DNA of 64,000 nt from NCBI RefSeq assembly GCF_011602485.2, contig NZ_CP050022.2, positions 3,120,001 through 3,184,000 on the forward strand, written 5' to 3'. The notes under the pieces were generated by a model. That model was given only the letters and a program-made list of their open reading frames with translations. It had not been told where the DNA came from and ran no database searches. Of the stretch, positions 31,261 through 38,832 are shown piece after piece (the stretch's first letter is position 1; each line of letters opens with the position of its first letter). Origin of the DNA: Bradyrhizobium sp. 1(2017) (GTDB lineage Bacteria; Pseudomonadota; Alphaproteobacteria; Rhizobiales; Xanthobacteraceae). Position numbers and translations under genes: made by a program.

Positions 31261-32853
31261 TCAGCGTCTCCTGGTGCCGAACACGGACGAGAACCGGGTC
31301 GCGCCGTGCGATGGGGCGGCCGGGCGCGGCGGCGGGGGTGGCGGTGCTGGCGGCGGCGGCTCGCGCGGCGGTTCCCGCGTCGCGCTCACCGGCGCGCGAT
31401 CATAAGTCGTGCGCTGCTGTACAGGCGCGGCGGGCCGGCTACGCGAATCCGTCGGGGTCGGCGGGATCGCGGCGCGGCTGCCGCCGCCATCCTTGCGGGA
31501 GGAGGCACGCCTGAACTCGTCGCGGATCGGCCACTTGGCCTTTTCGGCGGCAACCTGAACGCATTCGATCAGTGCCGTGTTCTTGGCCTCGCGGCGATGG
31601 GCCTTCATGTCGCCGTCGCGATAGGCGTTGAGGATGCGAAACTCCATCGGATCCATGCCGACGAGGTTTGCGAGCTTGTCCATCTGACACTCGATGGCAA
31701 AGTCCATCGCGGTAACGCCGAAGCCGCGCATCGCGGTTGCCGGCGTGCGGTTGGTGAAGACGCAATAGACGTCACCGTGCACGTTCGGAATGGTGTAGGG
31801 ACCGGGCAGATGCGCAGCGCACTTCACGGCGGCATAGCTGGATAGTCGCGTGTAAGCGCCGCTGTCGAAATAGGCGCGGATCTTGCGCGCGACGATGCGG
31901 CCGTCGCGCATGACGCCGTCCTTGATGTAGATGCGTTCGGCGCCACGCGGCGGGCCGTATTGCATCTCCTCCTCGCGCCCGAACACGTAGCGGACGGGAC
32001 GCCCGGTCAGCATTGCGCCGAGAATCGCGAGCGGTTCGGTCAGGGTATCCACCTTGCCGCCGAAGCCGCCGCCGACGGTGCCGCCGATGAAATGGAAGGT
32101 GTTGGAGGGGACGTCGAGGATCTTGGCGCAGGTGTCGACTGAGAAGAACAGCGCCTGGGTCGAGGTGTAGACGACGTAGCGGCCATTGGTGTCGGGCGCG
32201 GCAATCGCGCCATTGGTCTCGGTCGGCGCATGCTCGATCGGCGACATCTGGTAGCGCTGTTCCAGCACGTGGTCGGCACTGCCGAGCGCTGCATCGGCGT
32301 CGCCGAACCGCAAACGCTGGTGATCGTAGACGTCGTGATAGATGAAGGCGTTCTTCGGATAGGTCTCGTTGACCACGGGCGCCCCGGGCTTGAGCGCGTC
32401 CTCGACGTCGAACACGGTCGGCAGCGGCTCGTAATCGACCTTGACCTTTGCAATGGCCTCGAAGGCCTCACGTTCGCTGTCGGCGACGATGGCGAGGATC
32501 GGCTCGCCCTTGTAGCGGACCTTGTCGACGGCCAGCGACGGCTCGTCGTCCTTGCCGAAATTGATCAGGCTGAGAAGCGTGTTGAGATTGACCGGAACAT
32601 CGCTGCCGCGGATGATCCGGCGTACGCCGGCAGAGCGTTCTGCGTCCGTGGTATCGATGCGGCGCAGCCTTGCATGGGCCTGGGTCGAGCGAACGACCTT
32701 CAGGTGCAGCATGCCCTGGAGCATATGATCGTTGAAATAGCTCGACGTGCCCGTGATGTGGCCGAGCATGTCCTGGCGCTGTGTGCCCTTGCCGATCTCC
32801 TTGAGATTGTCGTCGCGCTCGTCGGCGAAGATGTCCTTGCGTAACTCGAGCAT
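31261..32853 (-). CDS. Molybdenum hydroxylase large subunit, N-terminal half, with proline-rich tail
   Basis: This 530-residue protein contains the N-terminal a/b-hammerhead domain (about 20-125: GTSSYFNDHMLQGMLH, YKGEPILAIVAD) and the first molybdopterin-binding domain (about 145-440: GGTVGGGFGGK, FGREEEM, and AMRGFGVTAMDF at the active-site loop). From about residue 450 the family similarity stops, and the chain ends in an unusual low-complexity tail rich in Pro and Arg (PPREPPPPAPPPPPP at about 500-514). The C-terminal half is encoded by the next gene after one base. Substrate cannot be inferred; the loop is XDH-like, lacking the AYRCSFR signature of true CO dehydrogenase. Confidence 0.9.
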   Translation of the reverse strand: MLELRKDIFADERDDNLKEIGKGTQRQDMLGHITGTSSYFNDHMLQGMLHLKVVRSTQAHARLRRIDTTDAERSAGVRRIIRGSDVPVNLNTLLSLINFGKDDEPSLAVDKVRYKGEPILAIVADSEREAFEAIAKVKVDYEPLPTVFDVEDALKPGAPVVNETYPKNAFIYHDVYDHQRLRFGDADAALGSADHVLEQRYQMSPIEHAPTETNGAIAAPDTNGRYVVYTSTQALFFSVDTCAKILDVPSNTFHFIGGTVGGGFGGKVDTLTEPLAILGAMLTGRPVRYVFGREEEMQYGPPRGAERIYIKDGVMRDGRIVARKIRAYFDSGAYTRLSSYAAVKCAAHLPGPYTIPNVHGDVYCVFTNRTPATAMRGFGVTAMDFAIECQMDKLANLVGMDPMEFRILNAYRDGDMKAHRREAKNTALIECVQVAAEKAKWPIRDEFRRASSRKDGGGSRAAIPPTPTDSRSRPAAPVQQRTTYDRAPVSATREPPREPPPPAPPPPPPRPAAPSHGATRFSSVFGTRRR

Positions 32854-32862
32854 GGTTTGACC

Positions 32863-33339
32863 TCAGGCGCTGGCCCGGCCGCCGGCGGCGGCGAGGATGG
32901 CATTGATGATCGGCTCGTAGCCGGTGCAGCGGCAGATGTTGCCGGAGATTGCTTCAATCACGTCGGCCCGGCTCGGGGAGGGATTGCGGTCGAGCAGCGC
33001 CTTTGCGGCCATCAGCATGCCCGGCGTGCAATAGCCGCACTGGGCGGCAAAATGATCGGCGAACGACCGCTGCAGCGGATGCAGATTCGGGCCTTGCTTC
33101 ATGCCATCCAGTGTTTCGACGGAACGGCCGGCAACGGCCTCGGCCAGCGTCAGGCAGGAGAGGTGGATTTCTCCGTCAACCAGAACGCTGCAGGCGCCGC
33201 AGCCCCCCTGGCCGCAGCCGAATTTCGGCGTCATGTCGCCGATCAATTCGCGCAGCGCGACCAGCAGGTTGGTGCCGCCATCGACGAAGATCGCGACGTC
33301 GCGGCCGTTATGACGAAATTGCAGAGGCGTCTTGGACAT
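32863..33339 (-). CDS. Molybdenum hydroxylase small subunit, 2Fe-2S (CoxS-like)
   Basis: This 158-residue electron-transfer subunit has both [2Fe-2S] clusters typical of the family. The plant-type cluster ligands are CGQGGCGACSV plus a Cys about 14 residues on (residues about 42-62), and the second cluster ligands are CGYC and CRCTGY (about 101-139). It links the molybdopterin site to the FAD subunit. Gene order M-S-L matches the coxMSL arrangement, with 9-12 nt spacing on either side. Confidence 0.95.
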   Translation of the reverse strand: MSKTPLQFRHNGRDVAIFVDGGTNLLVALRELIGDMTPKFGCGQGGCGACSVLVDGEIHLSCLTLAEAVAGRSVETLDGMKQGPNLHPLQRSFADHFAAQCGYCTPGMLMAAKALLDRNPSPSRADVIEAISGNICRCTGYEPIINAILAAAGGRASA

Positions 33340-33351
33340 GGCGGTCCCTGT

Positions 33352-34170
33352 CTATTCCTGGCCGGACAGCAGACGGCGCAGATGCACGCCGACAATCTCG
33401 CGGCGGTACCAGGCGCTGCTGAGCGCGTTGTCGGATGGCGATGTTCCCTCGGACGCTGCGGATGCGGCCGCCGCGATGGTCGCGGCATCCAGCGAGCGGC
33501 CTTCGAGCGCACGTTCCGCTCCCTTGGCACGGATCTGGGTCGGCGCCATCGAGCCCAGCGCGATCCGGGCGCCGGCAATGCGGCCGCCGCTGACCGGCAG
33601 ATGTGCGGCCAGCGTGATGACCGAGCCACCTTTCGGCTTGATGCGGGCCACCTTGCGATAACGAAAGGCCTCAGCGCTCGCCGGTCGGGTGCAGGAGACC
33701 GAGAGCACCAGCGCGCCGGACTGCCGCTCGCGCGATTGCAGGAACTCCTCGATCGCGACGTCACGGGCGCCGAAGCTGCCTTGCACCGCGACCGTTGCGT
33801 CGAGCGCCAGCAGCGCCACGGTGAAATCGCCGTAGGGGTTCGGCGCGAAGAGATTGCCGCCGACCGTGCCCATGTTGCGCACGGCGGGGCCTCCGATCGA
33901 ACGGGCGGGTGCGTGCAGGAAGGCGAGGTCGCGTTCGGCGAGGACGCGCGCGAAGCTGACGCCGGCTCCCAGCGTGACGCGCGGGCCCGACGCGTCGATC
34001 CGGGTCAGCGCCTGGTCGCTGGCGCGAACGATGGTCGATACCGACACGTCGCCCTCGTTGAGCGCCCGCATCACCAGCGTGCCGCCGCCGAGATAGCGGG
34101 CGCTGCGATCCGAAGATAATGCCCCGGCGGCCTCGCCGGCACTGGCAAAGGTTTTCACCGTTACAGCCAT
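33352..34170 (-). CDS. Molybdenum hydroxylase FAD subunit (CoxM-like)
   Basis: This 272-residue FAD-binding subunit passes electrons from the 2Fe-2S subunit to the final acceptor. FAD-contact motifs are LGGGTLVMRALNEG (about 27-40) and the second loop RNMGTVGGNLFAPNPYGDF (about 98-116), where relatives have TIGGNxxxxxPxxD. The C-terminal CO_deh_flav_C part has YRKVARIKPKGGSV. The next gene downstream is the 2Fe-2S subunit. A 2-nt gap separates it from the upstream SRPBCC gene stop at 34173, so coupling is likely. Confidence 0.94.
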   Translation of the reverse strand: MAVTVKTFASAGEAAGALSSDRSARYLGGGTLVMRALNEGDVSVSTIVRASDQALTRIDASGPRVTLGAGVSFARVLAERDLAFLHAPARSIGGPAVRNMGTVGGNLFAPNPYGDFTVALLALDATVAVQGSFGARDVAIEEFLQSRERQSGALVLSVSCTRPASAEAFRYRKVARIKPKGGSVITLAAHLPVSGGRIAGARIALGSMAPTQIRAKGAERALEGRSLDAATIAAAASAASEGTSPSDNALSSAWYRREIVGVHLRRLLSGQE

Positions 34171-34172
34171 GG

Positions 34173-34616
34173 CTAGGCGACCTCCTTCAGGTGGCGGCGG
34201 ATTGCCTCGAATCCGGCCTGGTAGATGTCTTCCGCGACCATATGGGTGATGCGGTCCTTGTCCTCAGGTCTGGTGGTGAAGCGCGATTCCCAATGCCAGA
34301 AGGTGCGGTCGCCGTCGGTCACCGGCAACAGGCGGACATGAGCGACGTAGTTGAACATCGGCACCGGCGTATCGAGCAGGCAATAGCTGAAGGATTGTTC
34401 GAGGTCGGAGAGCGCGAGCAATTGCTCGCGCAGCTCGGAACCATCCCTGAGCTTGAAGCGCCTGACGCAGCCGATCTTGTCGGCGGATTGCGCGCGCTCG
34501 ATCGAGGAGGTCGCGACCGCCGGATGCCAGCGGTCGTGGCCGTTGAAATCCCGCAGCACGCTCCACGCCGCGTCCGTCGGGGCGTCCAAGATCGTGCTCT
34601 TGACGATATGCGGCAC
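34173..34616 (-). CDS. SRPBCC/CoxG-like protein (second copy)
   Basis: This 147-residue START/SRPBCC-fold protein resembles CoxG and polyketide-cyclase-like proteins (PF10604). It has the DAPTDAAWSVLRDFNGHDRWHP start and a DRTFWHWESRF strand typical of the fold. I chose a GTG at 34616 with GGAGG upstream; this start lies 2 nt after the stop of the preceding gene. It is a paralogue of that neighbour (shared DFNG..WHPA, DKIGCVR.F.LR.G, VTDGD.TF). CoxG-type proteins help membrane anchoring or maturation of CO dehydrogenase in Oligotropha, so a role with the molybdenum enzyme is likely. Confidence 0.88.
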   Translation of the reverse strand: MPHIVKSTILDAPTDAAWSVLRDFNGHDRWHPAVATSSIERAQSADKIGCVRRFKLRDGSELREQLLALSDLEQSFSYCLLDTPVPMFNYVAHVRLLPVTDGDRTFWHWESRFTTRPEDKDRITHMVAEDIYQAGFEAIRRHLKEVA

Positions 34617-34618
34617 GC

Positions 34619-35056
34619 CTAGCCTCCGAACACGCGCTTCAGGGCGTCGAAGCCGCCCTGAAAGACGCCGCCGCCGATATTGCTGACGAGCTCGGTTTCC
34701 CGCTCGGGCGCGCAGTCGAATTCGGCGGTCCATTCCATGAAGGTCTGGTCGCCGTCGGTGACCGGCGTCAGCCGCAGCGTCGCGACGTAGTTCTCGACGC
34801 CCATTGGCGATTCCAGGATCGAATAGGTGCAGAACATGTCGTAGTCGGAGAGGCCAAGCAGCTTCTCGCGGATGCGGTCGCCATTGCGCAGGCGGAAATC
34901 CCTGACGCAGCCGATCTTGTCGGAGGGCTCGCCGCCCTCGATGCGGCTTTCGGCGATGGCGGGATGCCAGTTCGGCAGGCCGTTGAAGTCGCGCACCCGC
35001 GCCCAGACGCGGTCGTTGCGGGCGTTGACGACGGTAGAGACGTAGACGCGGGCCAT
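34619..35056 (-). CDS. SRPBCC/CoxG-like protein (first copy)
   Basis: This 145-residue SRPBCC-fold protein is the tandem paralogue of the next gene. Shared segments include VRDFNGLPNWHPA near the N-terminus, DKIGCVRDFRLRNGD near 46-60 and LTPVTDGDQTF near 96-106. There is no signal peptide or catalytic signature. A 10-nt gap separates it from the flotillin-like gene upstream, so membrane scaffold, SRPBCC pair and molybdenum hydroxylase are in one transcript. It could bind a hydrophobic ligand or the enzyme itself. Confidence 0.88.
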   Translation of the reverse strand: MARVYVSTVVNARNDRVWARVRDFNGLPNWHPAIAESRIEGGEPSDKIGCVRDFRLRNGDRIREKLLGLSDYDMFCTYSILESPMGVENYVATLRLTPVTDGDQTFMEWTAEFDCAPERETELVSNIGGGVFQGGFDALKRVFGG

Positions 35057-35066
35057 GGTTCAGACC

Positions 35067-37970
35067 TCAGCTCTTCTTTCGCGGCCCGCGCTCGGCCGGT
35101 GGCTCGCCACCCTCGGCTGCAGGCGGGGAGGCCGCGGGCTTGTCGCCGCCACCGCCGCTCTTGCGTGCGGAATCCTTGATGCCTTGCATGTCGCGGGCCT
35201 CGCGGATCAAGCCCGGCATTTTGGCGAGACTGCCGCCCTCGACGCCGATGTCGGACAGGATGGAGTCGATCAGCGGCGCCTGGACCCGGTAGCGCAGCGC
35301 CGAATCGATCACCTCGTCGGTGGCGCTGCGGCCGCCGTTGCCGCCATGCCCATTGCCGTTGAGGCCGTCGACCTGGAGAATGCGGATGCCCTCGATCTTT
35401 TCCATCGGCTTGACGCTCTCGCGGACGATGCCCTCGATGCGGTCGAGCAGCTTTCTGCGGAACAGCGAGTAGCGCGCCTGGTCGGTGAGCACGTTCTCGG
35501 CCTCGTTGAGCATCCGCTGCGCCTCGGCCTCGACCGCGGCGCGGACGCGCTCGGCCTCCGCGGCGATGCGGGTTTCCTCGGCCTGTTTCTCGGCGAGCAG
35601 CACCTCGACGGTCTTGCGGCGCTTGGCGATTTCGCTTTCGCGCGCCGTCACCACGCGCTCGGCGGCTTCGGTCGCTCGTATCCGCGCTTCTTCTGCGGCG
35701 GCGCGGGCTGCCGACTCCTCCAGCGACTTCTGATGGATGGCGATGGCCTTCTCCATCAGCACCGTCTCGACGTCCTTCTCGCGGTTGACCTCGAGCTTGC
35801 GCAGCTCGCGCTCGCGGCCGACGCGGGCTTCGTCGAGGCCGCGGTCCGAGGCGATGCGCGCGCGCTCGACCTCCTCGCGGGAGGCGATCTCGGCTTCCTG
35901 CAGGGATTGCACGCGGGCGACCTCGAGCTGCTCGATGGCGCGGCGGCGTTCGATGCGGGCAGCCTCCAGCGCCTGCTCGCGCGAGACGTCGGTGGTCTCG
36001 ACCTCCTTGCGCGCGACGATCTCGGCCTGCCGGACCTGGCGGTCGGCGTCGATCCGCTCGGACTTCTTGGTTGACAGTGCGATGACGCGGTCCTCGTCGG
36101 CGATCTCGATCGCCTTCTTCTGCTCGATGTTGAGCACCTCGCGCTTCTTGGAGGAGTTGATGCGCTCGGCCTCCAGCGCCAGGTCGACCGTGATGCGCTG
36201 GCGTTCGATGGCGTCGCGCCGCTTCAATTCGGCCGCCTCCAGGACGCCGGTCCGCTCGATTTCGAGCGAACGCGTGTCGCGTTCGGCCTGGATGCGTTCG
36301 GCCGCAACCGCCTTCTCCTGGGCGATGCGGGCCGCCTCGATCGCCTCGCGCGAGGCGATATCGGCTTCCTCGACGGCGCGGTTGCGGGCGATCTCCAGCG
36401 AGCGCACGCGCTCCTCCTGCGCGATGCGCGAGGCTTCCGTGGTCTCGCGCGCGGTGATGCCGGCGACGTCGAGCGCCTGGTTGCGCTCGATTTCCAGTTG
36501 CCGCGTGTTCTGCTCGGCGGCGATCCGTTCGGCGGCGAGCGTCCGCTCGCGGGCGATGCGGGCGGCTTCGACCGCGCGCTGCGCCTCGATCTCGGCCTCC
36601 TGGATGGTTCGCACCTGCTGGATCTCCAGCGCGCGAGTCCGCTCGTCCGAGGAGATGCGTTCGACATTGACGATCAGCGTCTGGGCGATGCGGGCCTTCT
36701 CGGTGGCCTCGCGCGCGGCGATCTCGGCCTCGTCGACCGCACGCGTGCGCTCGATCTCGCGGCGCCTCGTCTCCTCCTCGTTGGCGATGCGGGCATCCGT
36801 GACGACACGATCCTGCTGGATCCGCGCCTTCTCGATGGCTTCGCGCGCGGCGATCTCGGCTTCCTCGACCGTGCGCATCCGCTCGATCTCACGCTGGCGG
36901 ACCTCACGCTCCGAAGCGATGCGGGTGGTGTCGATCGAGCGCTGGTTGGCGATCCTGGTCTTCTCGATCTCCTCGCGCGCCAGCAGCTCCTTCTCCTCGA
37001 TGGTGCGGGTCCGCTCGATCTCCTTCTGGCGTGTCTCGCGCTCGGAGGCGATGCGAGCCTCCGCGATCGCCTGGTCGTTGGCGATGCGGGCGCGCTCGAT
37101 GGCCTCGCGGGCGGAGATCTGCGCCTGTTCGGCCTCGGTCTCGCGCAGCGCCCGTTCGCGGGCCACTTCCGTGCGCTGCAGCGCGCGGCGCATCTCAATG
37201 TCGCGTTCCTGCTCCAGGCGCGCGGTCTCGCTCTCGCGCTCGATCTCCAGCGCCTGCCGCTCGGCTTCGAGATTGCGGGTGCGGATCTTGATCATCGAGT
37301 CCTGCTCGATGTCGTTGCGCAGCTTGCGCCGGGCTTCGATGTCCTCCATCAGCCGCGTCAAGCCCTCGGCGTCGAAGCGGTTCGAGGGGTTGAAGAACTC
37401 GAGATCGGTCTGGTCGAGATCGGTGATCGCGACGGATTCCAGCTCGAGGCCGTTCTGGGCGAGGGCCTCGGCGGCATTGGTCTTGACCCGTGCGACATAG
37501 TCGCCGCGCCGCTCGTGCATCTCCTCCATGGTCATTTCGGAGGCGACCGAGCGGATCGCGGAGATGAATTTGCCGGCCAGCAGTGCATGCAGCTGTCCGG
37601 GTTCCATGGTGCGGCGGCCGAGCGTCGCCGCGGCGATCGAGACGGCCTCGCGGGTCGGCTGCACGCGGACATAGAAGTCGGCCTCGATATCGACGCGCAT
37701 GCGGTCGCGCGTGATCACGGCATCCTGCCTGGAGCGGACGATGCCCATCGGCAGCACGTTCATGTTGACCGGCGTGTAGTCATGGATGAACGGGAGCACG
37801 AAGGCGCCGCCGTTGATCACCACGCGTTCGCCGAGGAAGCCGGTGCGGACGAACGAAGTCTCCTTGGAGGAGCGATGGTAGAGCCAGTTCACGATGTAGA
37901 CGCCAACCACGATCACGACGATCGCGACGATCAGCCAGAGGATCAATTCACCGATCAGATTCCCCGACAT
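35067..37970 (-). CDS. Large flotillin/SPFH (band 7) protein with extended 11-residue coiled coil
   Basis: This 967-residue protein is about twice the length of a usual flotillin. One membrane segment spans residues 9-31. An SPFH/band 7 domain follows (about 35-200: GGAFVLPFIHDYTPVN, ITRDRMRVDIEADFYVRV, LELESVAITDLDQT). Residues about 215-830 are an unbroken charged helical region with 44-residue repeats beginning EIERxR, made of four 11-residue units. The C-terminus has a compact segment (about 835-920) and a Gly/Pro-rich basic tail. It probably oligomerizes at the inner membrane as a scaffold. It sits between the transporter genes and the molybdenum hydroxylase genes, so it may organize that enzyme at the membrane, which is inference. 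Confidence 0.9.
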   Translation of the reverse strand: MSGNLIGELILWLIVAIVVIVVGVYIVNWLYHRSSKETSFVRTGFLGERVVINGGAFVLPFIHDYTPVNMNVLPMGIVRSRQDAVITRDRMRVDIEADFYVRVQPTREAVSIAAATLGRRTMEPGQLHALLAGKFISAIRSVASEMTMEEMHERRGDYVARVKTNAAEALAQNGLELESVAITDLDQTDLEFFNPSNRFDAEGLTRLMEDIEARRKLRNDIEQDSMIKIRTRNLEAERQALEIERESETARLEQERDIEMRRALQRTEVARERALRETEAEQAQISAREAIERARIANDQAIAEARIASERETRQKEIERTRTIEEKELLAREEIEKTRIANQRSIDTTRIASEREVRQREIERMRTVEEAEIAAREAIEKARIQQDRVVTDARIANEEETRRREIERTRAVDEAEIAAREATEKARIAQTLIVNVERISSDERTRALEIQQVRTIQEAEIEAQRAVEAARIARERTLAAERIAAEQNTRQLEIERNQALDVAGITARETTEASRIAQEERVRSLEIARNRAVEEADIASREAIEAARIAQEKAVAAERIQAERDTRSLEIERTGVLEAAELKRRDAIERQRITVDLALEAERINSSKKREVLNIEQKKAIEIADEDRVIALSTKKSERIDADRQVRQAEIVARKEVETTDVSREQALEAARIERRRAIEQLEVARVQSLQEAEIASREEVERARIASDRGLDEARVGRERELRKLEVNREKDVETVLMEKAIAIHQKSLEESAARAAAEEARIRATEAAERVVTARESEIAKRRKTVEVLLAEKQAEETRIAAEAERVRAAVEAEAQRMLNEAENVLTDQARYSLFRRKLLDRIEGIVRESVKPMEKIEGIRILQVDGLNGNGHGGNGGRSATDEVIDSALRYRVQAPLIDSILSDIGVEGGSLAKMPGLIREARDMQGIKDSARKSGGGGDKPAASPPAAEGGEPPAERGPRKKS
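35693..37154 (-). repeat. Hendecad (11-residue) coding repeats in flotillin-like gene
   Basis: In the protein, successive units starting EIER or a variant lie at residues 317, 361, 405, 449, 493, 526, 570 and 614. The steps are 44, 44, 44, 44, 33, 44 and 44 residues, all multiples of 11. A second run has starts at 650, 683 and 727 (steps 33 and 44). The pattern is internal duplication within coding sequence, not an intergenic repeat array. Confidence 0.85.
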
Positions 37971-37995
37971 CTTTCCCTCCCTCGTACCTTCGGCG

Positions 37996-38829
37996 TTACC
38001 GCGCGCCGATCGCCTTGAATTGACGCACCTGTTCCGTCAGCGCCCGCTCCACGGGCAGCCGCTCCATCGAGGAGGCGCCGTAGAAGCCATGGCAATGGCG
38101 GGTGTTCTTCATGATGAAATTTGCGTCGGCGGGATCGGCGATCGGACCGCCATGCGCCAGCACCAGGATATCCGGATTGACGCTGAGCGCGGCGGACGCC
38201 CAGGTGTCGATCTGGGCGGGGCAGTCCTTGAGCTTCGGAGCGGTCTGCGCGCCGATCGAGCCGCCGGTGGTCAGGCCCATGTGACAGACGATGATGTCGG
38301 CGCCGGCGATCGCCATCGCAGCGGCTTCCTTCTCGCTGAAGACATAGGGCGTCGTCAGCATGTCCTTGTCGTGCGCCTTGGCGATCATGTCGATCTCCAG
38401 CGCATAGGACATCCCGGTCTCTTCGAGATTGGCGCGGAAGGTGCCGTCGATCAGGCCGACGGTCGGAAAGTTCTGGACGCCGGCAAATCCGAGCGCCTTC
38501 AGCTGGTCGAGAAACACGTCCATGTCGCGGAACGGATCGGTGCCGTTGACCCCGGCGAGCACCGGCGTCCTGGTGACCACGGGCAGCACTTCGTTCGCCA
38601 TTTCGAGCACGATGGCATTGGCATCACCGTAAGCCATCAGGCCCGCGAGCGAGCCGCGGCCGGCCATTCGATAGCGGCCGGAATTGTAGATGACGATCAG
38701 GTCCACCCCGCCGGCCTCTTCGCATTTTGCCGACAGCCCCGTGCCGGCGCCGCCACCGACGATCGGCTCGCCGCGGCGCGCCATATCGCGAAACCGCTTC
38801 AGCAGAGCTGCGCGTTCAAACCTCGCCAT
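37996..38829 (-). CDS. TIM-barrel 'phosphoenolpyruvate hydrolase family' protein (PF09370), Tm-1 C-terminal-like
   Basis: This 277-residue TIM-barrel protein of the PF09370 family has [21 protein letters not shown] near residues 25-45, the conserved [44 protein letters not shown] and LVLAHGGPI. Its biochemical activity is not established with certainty; the family name reflects distant similarity to PEP mutase-type enzymes. Proteins of this family are partners of Tm-1-like (UPF0261) proteins, and the two are joined in the tomato Tm-1 resistance protein. Here the Tm-1-like partner ends just 3 nt upstream, so they are surely coexpressed. Confidence 0.9.
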   Translation of the reverse strand: MARFERAALLKRFRDMARRGEPIVGGGAGTGLSAKCEEAGGVDLIVIYNSGRYRMAGRGSLAGLMAYGDANAIVLEMANEVLPVVTRTPVLAGVNGTDPFRDMDVFLDQLKALGFAGVQNFPTVGLIDGTFRANLEETGMSYALEIDMIAKAHDKDMLTTPYVFSEKEAAAMAIAGADIIVCHMGLTTGGSIGAQTAPKLKDCPAQIDTWASAALSVNPDILVLAHGGPIADPADANFIMKNTRHCHGFYGASSMERLPVERALTEQVRQFKAIGAR

Positions 38830-38832
38830 CGG

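Noticed and set aside
30237..33339. True aerobic CO dehydrogenase
   Set aside because: The active-site loop lacks the AYRCSFR signature and has the xanthine dehydrogenase-like AMRGFG; the enzyme is called only as a CoxMSL-like hydroxylase.
35693..37154. Regularly spaced similar segments that could suggest a CRISPR-like or satellite array
   Set aside because: The repeats are degenerate at the nucleotide level, in frame, and preserve an 11-residue protein periodicity; no cas genes are present.
35737..38018. Two long plus-strand frames (587 and 506 codons), low-complexity Ser/Arg- or Leu/Asp-rich
   Set aside because: They are antisense readings of the repetitive coiled-coil codons of the flotillin-like gene.
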